From NCBI GenBank assembly GCA_020847555.1, contig JADLBT010000210.1:1-18277 (forward strand): 18,277 nt of DNA, in the 5' to 3' direction. This document shows positions 15,085 through 18,277 of this stretch, one piece after another. The stretch comes from Gemmataceae bacterium. Its GTDB lineage: Bacteria; Planctomycetota; Planctomycetia; Gemmatales; Gemmataceae. Position 1 is the stretch's first letter. The number at the start of each line of letters is the position of its first letter. The notes beneath the pieces were generated by a model. It had not been told where the DNA came from, searched no databases, and saw nothing but the letters and a program-made list of their open reading frames with translations. Made by a program: the position numbers and the translations under genes.

Positions 15085-16776
15085 ATGTTCCACTGGCTGC
15101 TGCGCAAGGTTCTCGGCAAGATCGTCGCCCTCCCGGTGCGGCGGCAACTCGCCGCGTTCGAGGCTGCGACCCACCGCCCGCGCGAGGTGCAGGAGGAACT
15201 CCTGCGCCGCCTCCTCGCCGCCCAGGCCGATACCGACTTCGCTCGCGTCCACCGTTTCCGTGACATCCGCACCCCGGCCGACTTCCGCCGCAACCTGCCG
15301 GTCGCCCCCTACGAGTACTTTGAACCGTACATCCAGCGCATGCAGCGCGGCGAGCTGAACGCCCTCGTCGCCGACCGGCACGTCCACATGTTTGCGCTGA
15401 CCAGCGGAACGACGGCGGCGCGCAAGTTCATCCCGGTTACCCCGCAGTACCTGGCCGACTACCGGCGCGGGTGGAACCTGTGGGGGCTGAAGGTCTTTCG
15501 TGACCACCCGGAGGTAAAGCTCCGGCCGATCGTCCAGCTGTCCGGGGACTGGCAGGAGTTCGCGACGGCGGCCGGGACCGCTTGCGGCAGTGTCACCGGG
15601 CTGACGGCGACGATGCAGAAGCGCATCATCCGCTGGCTGTACTGCGTCCCGGCGTGCGTCGGCAAGGTCAAGGATGCGGCGGCCAAGTATTACGTCGCCC
15701 TGCGCCTCAGCCTGCCGCGCAAGGTCGGCATGATCATCGCCGCCAACCCGAGCACGCTGGTCAACCTGGCTCGGGCCGGGGACCAGGAGAAGGAGAGCCT
15801 GATCCGCGATCTGTACGACGGCACTCTCAGCCCGCGCTTCGACGTCCCCCCGGAGGTGCGCGCCGTCCTGCAGCGCAAGACCTCGCGCTGCCACAAGGAG
15901 CGGGCGAAGGAACTGGAGGCGATCGTTCGCCGGACCGGCAACCTGTACCCGCGCGACTACTGGCCGAAGGACTGCCTGATCGGCAACTGGATGGGCGGCA
16001 GCGTCGGCGCCTACCTCCGCCACTTCCCGCGCTACTACGGCAGCACCCCGGTGCGCGACATCGGCCTGCTCGCGAGCGAGGGACGGATGACGATCCCGCT
16101 GGCAGACGGCACCCCGAGCGGCGTCCTCGACGTCACCACCCACTACTTCGAGTTCATCCCCGAGGATGAGGGCGACAGCGCCAGCCCGACGACCGTGGCC
16201 GCCCACGAGGTGCAGGAGGGCAGGTCGTACTACATCCTGCCGACGACGGCGTTCGGGCTGTATCGCTACCACATTCACGACCTGGTGCGCGTGACCGGGT
16301 TCTACAACGGGACGCCGCTGGTCGAGTTCCTGAGCAAGGGCGCCCACTTCGCGAACATCACCGGCGAGAAGCTGTCGGAGTATCACGTCGCCGGGGCGAT
16401 GCAGGACGTGCTGCACCAGCTGAACCTGACGCTGACGGCCTACAGTCTGGCGCCGTGCTGGAACGACGACATGCCGTACTACGGGCTGTTCGTCGAGCGC
16501 GGCGATCTGGCCGGTCGTGAGGAGGGGCTACGGCTGGCGGAGGCGCTCGACCGGCGGCTGACGGAGGTGAACGTCGAGTACGCGGCCAAGCGCGAGAGCC
16601 GGCGCCTGGGGCCGGTGCGCTTGCAGCTGCTGCCGACGAGTACCTGGCAGCAGTGGGACCGGCAGCGACTGGCCCATACCGGCGGGACGCTGGAGCAATA
16701 TAAACATCCCTGCCTGATCGCCGACCCGAAGTTCCGCGCGTCGATCGCGGTCGAGGAAGAGCTGGCGGCGGTGTGA
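15085..16776 (+). CDS. GH3 family acyl-adenylating (amide/ester-forming) enzyme
   Basis: A protein of 563 residues. ATG 15085 has GGGGA five bases upstream; ATG 15073 (four residues longer) has no site. GH3 landmarks: ATP-binding LTSGTTAARKFIP (residues 105-117), LLASEGRMTIP near 325-336, YRYHIHDLVRVTGFYNGTPLVEFLSKG near 392-420, and NITGEKLSEYHV near 427-438. Length is typical of the family (about 550-600). GH3 enzymes belong to the ANL superfamily: they activate a carboxylic acid with ATP and, in plants, join it to an amino acid. Bacterial members are poorly characterised. Here it follows the hydrolase by 16 bases, so it may activate a starter acid or conjugate the product of the ketosynthase cluster. 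That is an inference from position. Confidence 0.92.
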   Translation: MFHWLLRKVLGKIVALPVRRQLAAFEAATHRPREVQEELLRRLLAAQADTDFARVHRFRDIRTPADFRRNLPVAPYEYFEPYIQRMQRGELNALVADRHVHMFALTSGTTAARKFIPVTPQYLADYRRGWNLWGLKVFRDHPEVKLRPIVQLSGDWQEFATAAGTACGSVTGLTATMQKRIIRWLYCVPACVGKVKDAAAKYYVALRLSLPRKVGMIIAANPSTLVNLARAGDQEKESLIRDLYDGTLSPRFDVPPEVRAVLQRKTSRCHKERAKELEAIVRRTGNLYPRDYWPKDCLIGNWMGGSVGAYLRHFPRYYGSTPVRDIGLLASEGRMTIPLADGTPSGVLDVTTHYFEFIPEDEGDSASPTTVAAHEVQEGRSYYILPTTAFGLYRYHIHDLVRVTGFYNGTPLVEFLSKGAHFANITGEKLSEYHVAGAMQDVLHQLNLTLTAYSLAPCWNDDMPYYGLFVERGDLAGREEGLRLAEALDRRLTEVNVEYAAKRESRRLGPVRLQLLPTSTWQQWDRQRLAHTGGTLEQYKHPCLIADPKFRASIAVEEELAAV

Positions 16777-16809
16777 AATCTAACCCCCCGGCCGCTGGAA
16801 GGAACCCCC

Positions 16810-17814
16810 ATGAGCCTCGCACTCCTGATTGCCGGCCACGGTAGCCGCGACGCCGACGGCATCGCCGAGTTCCTCGACCTGGCCCGTCACTTCCGTGCGT
16901 TTCGCCCCGACCTGCCGCTGGAAATTGCGTTCCTGGAGTTCGCCCGCCCGACCATCCAGGAGGGCATCGACCGGCTGGTGGCGCAGGGGGCCGACCCGAT
17001 CGTTGTCTTGCCCGGCGTCCTCATGGCGGCCGGCCACGCGAAGAACGACATGGCCAGCGAGGTGCGCCGCGCCCGCGAGCGGCACCCGGGCGTGACGTTC
17101 CACATGGGGCGTGCTCTCGACGTCGAACCACTGATCCTGCGGCTGTGCCACGCCCGCTACCGCGAGGCTCTCGACGGCCGCCCCGCCATCGACCCGGCCG
17201 AGACGCTCCTGCTCCTCGTCGGCCGCGGGAGCAGCGACCCGGACGCGAACAGCAACATCGCGAAGATGGCCCGCTTCCTGCAGGAGGGCTACCCGGCAGC
17301 ATGGGCGGGCGTGGCGTTTAGCGGTATCGCCCGGCCGCTGCTCGACGAGGCGCTGCCGGTCTGCGAGCGCATGGGGTTCCGCCGCATCGTCGTGCAGCCG
17401 TATTTTCTGTTCACCGGCATCCTGCTCAAGCGCATTTACGCGACCGTGGCCGAGCGCCAGCGGCAGCGTCCGGACCTGGAGTTCGTCGCCGTCCCGCACC
17501 TGCAGGCCCACCCGCTGCTGCTGGAGGCGTTCGCCCACCGCCTGGACGAGGCGCTGAGCGGGGCGGGGTACATGAACTGCTCGCTGTGCCAGTACCGCGT
17601 GCCGATCCTCGGGCATGAGGGCGCCGTGGGCGAACCGCAGCAGCCGCACCACCATCACGTTCAGGGGTTGCACAGCCACGTCCACAGCCTGGACGGAACG
17701 GCCCACAGCCACGCTCACCACCACGGGCACCCTCACGACCACGACCCAGTCCCGCCGGACGCGGGCGATCCGCACGCCTGGGATCGCGACCTGCTGCAGC
17801 GTCTCCAGTTCTAA
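16810..17814 (+). CDS. cbiX: Sirohydrochlorin cobaltochelatase, long CbiX type with Fe-S and His-rich tail
   Basis: A protein of 334 residues; ATG 16810 follows GAAGGAA (16797-16803). Two CbiX repeats: the first has LLIAGHGSRDAD (His10 region) and GVLMAAGHAKNDM, the two metal-site His motifs. The second reads LLVGRGSSDPDANSN and YFLFTGILLKRI, so both His are lost. After it comes MNCSLC (Cys257, Cys260), the MXCXXC motif linked to a 4Fe-4S cluster in Bacillus megaterium CbiX, and then a tail with about 15 His at 280-313. CbiX inserts Co2+ into sirohydrochlorin in anaerobic-type cobalamin synthesis; relatives insert Fe or Ni. The tail probably stores or delivers metal. No other cobalamin gene is visible, so it may simply be codirectional with the lipid cluster, 33 bases after GH3. 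Confidence 0.94.
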   Translation: MSLALLIAGHGSRDADGIAEFLDLARHFRAFRPDLPLEIAFLEFARPTIQEGIDRLVAQGADPIVVLPGVLMAAGHAKNDMASEVRRARERHPGVTFHMGRALDVEPLILRLCHARYREALDGRPAIDPAETLLLLVGRGSSDPDANSNIAKMARFLQEGYPAAWAGVAFSGIARPLLDEALPVCERMGFRRIVVQPYFLFTGILLKRIYATVAERQRQRPDLEFVAVPHLQAHPLLLEAFAHRLDEALSGAGYMNCSLCQYRVPILGHEGAVGEPQQPHHHHVQGLHSHVHSLDGTAHSHAHHHGHPHDHDPVPPDAGDPHAWDRDLLQRLQF

Positions 17815-18139
17815 GCGGCCGCCGCGTTTCCCTGACAGCCCGCCCCACCCGGTGGCGTCGGACCATGCTACTCGGGGGGGGAGCAGGCACGCCAGGGGGA
17901 GACCGCTCCGACTTTTCGACCAAAATGCATCCGTGGCGCGCAAGTTTGGGCTGTCAGGAGCGTTCTCCGCTCAGGAGTTGTTATGTCGGGACGGGAAGAG
18001 GCTCTGTCCAGTCGTTCACGTGATGTCTGCTGTGCAACCACATCGGAGGGGGCGGCAGTCCTATCGGACAGTGAAATCATCCGGCTGAGCGCTGGCGGGA
18101 ACACCAACTCTCCTCGTTTTGCTCAGGGAGTCCGCACGT
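17815..18139. other. 325-base intergenic region with an 11-bp inverted repeat
   Basis: No gene is supported here. A 78-residue open frame from 17983 lacks a ribosome binding site and overlaps the better-supported start at 18140 in another frame. CCTGACAGCCC (17831-17841) and its exact complement GGGCTGTCAGG (17948-17958) are 106 bases apart. A run of eight G lies at 17874-17881. A promoter for the gene at 18140 is expected, but no convincing -35/-10 pair was found. Confidence 0.5.
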
Positions 18140-18277
18140 ATGGCGAAGAAGCGTCGGCTCATGGTCGTGATGGCCGGTCTGGCCATAATGGCGGTCGTGT
18201 CCTCCCGGCTCTGGGGTGAGCCCACCGATCGGAAAGGACGCGCGCCCATCCTTCCGGGCGACGGCGCAGGCGCCGCG
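18140..18277 (+). CDS. Start of a probable exported protein (3' partial)
   Basis: ATG 18140 follows AGGGAG (18125-18130) at 9-base spacing, and the frame is open for 46 codons to the window edge. The product begins MAKKRR, then a hydrophobic stretch (LMVVMAGLAIMAVV) and SSRLWGEPTDRKG. This is a basic/hydrophobic/polar pattern typical of a signal peptide or N-terminal membrane anchor, with possible cleavage after the Leu-Trp-Gly region. The short remaining part (RAPILPGDGAGAA) has no recognisable domain. Function is unknown; it may be a secreted or envelope protein continuing beyond the window. Confidence 0.6.
   Translation, partial: MAKKRRLMVVMAGLAIMAVVSSRLWGEPTDRKGRAPILPGDGAGAA

Noticed and set aside
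14782..16416. 544-codon minus-strand open frame
   Set aside because: It is antisense to the GH3 gene and the end of the hydrolase; no recognisable motif.
16780..17943. 387-codon minus-strand open frame
   Set aside because: It mirrors cbiX, which has strong motifs on the plus strand.
17983..18219. 78-codon plus-strand open frame near the right end
   Set aside because: It overlaps the start at 18140, which has a ribosome binding site and a signal-peptide-like start, in a different frame; the 78-residue product looks non-coding.

Overview
The window looks like a chromosomal segment of a high-GC planctomycete, most likely in or near the family Gemmataceae. This rests on three gene types common there: a DUF1559 prepilin-like secreted protein beside a small carboxypeptidase-regulatory-like lipoprotein, a secreted tricorn-type protease, and a CotH/VTC/DUF4956 operon with an EF-hand tail. 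It is inferred from gene content alone; there is no rRNA or marker gene. No tRNA, rRNA, CRISPR array, transposase or phage gene was seen.

Layout. Bases 1-2198 (+) hold the end of a tightly overlapping operon: the C-terminus of a probable CotH-type protein with EF-hands, a VTC-domain protein and a DUF4956 membrane protein. A large composite palindrome (2218-2288) separates it from a convergent secreted tricorn-like protease (2312-5602, -). An SDR oxidoreductase (5764-6507, +) is divergent from the protease and convergent with a lipoprotein / DUF1559 pair on the minus strand (6631-8051). A 707-base, relatively AT-rich gap (8052-8758) follows and carries a candidate promoter.

From 8759 to 17814 nine genes run in the same direction: hotdog dehydratase homologue, FabG-type ketoreductase, an unusually long acyl carrier protein, a second hotdog dehydratase homologue, a ketosynthase homologue without active-site Cys, a complete ketosynthase, a membrane-anchored alpha/beta hydrolase, a GH3-family acyl-adenylating enzyme and a CbiX-type chelatase. 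A secreted-protein gene starts at 18140 and runs off the end.

The most interesting part is 8759-16776. It contains every activity of a type II fatty-acid/polyketide elongation cycle except the enoyl reductase. Both enzyme pairs look asymmetric. The ketosynthase pair has one member with the full Cys-His-His triad and one with Ser and Asn in place of Cys and the second His, like a chain-length factor. The dehydratase pair has one member with the His/Glu dyad and one with His/Gln. A KS/KS-beta heterodimer, a possible dehydratase heterodimer, a dedicated ACP and no enoyl reductase would suit an unsaturated (polyene-like) or specialised acyl chain, which the hydrolase and GH3 enzyme might release, activate or conjugate. 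This pathway is an inference; the product is unknown.

Two families of non-coding repeats are scattered through the window. One is a GC-rich palindrome built on GCCCRCGGG-N6-CCCGYGGGC between or at the ends of genes. The other consists of clusters of GGTGACAN octamers in inverted orientation on both sides of the second dehydratase gene.
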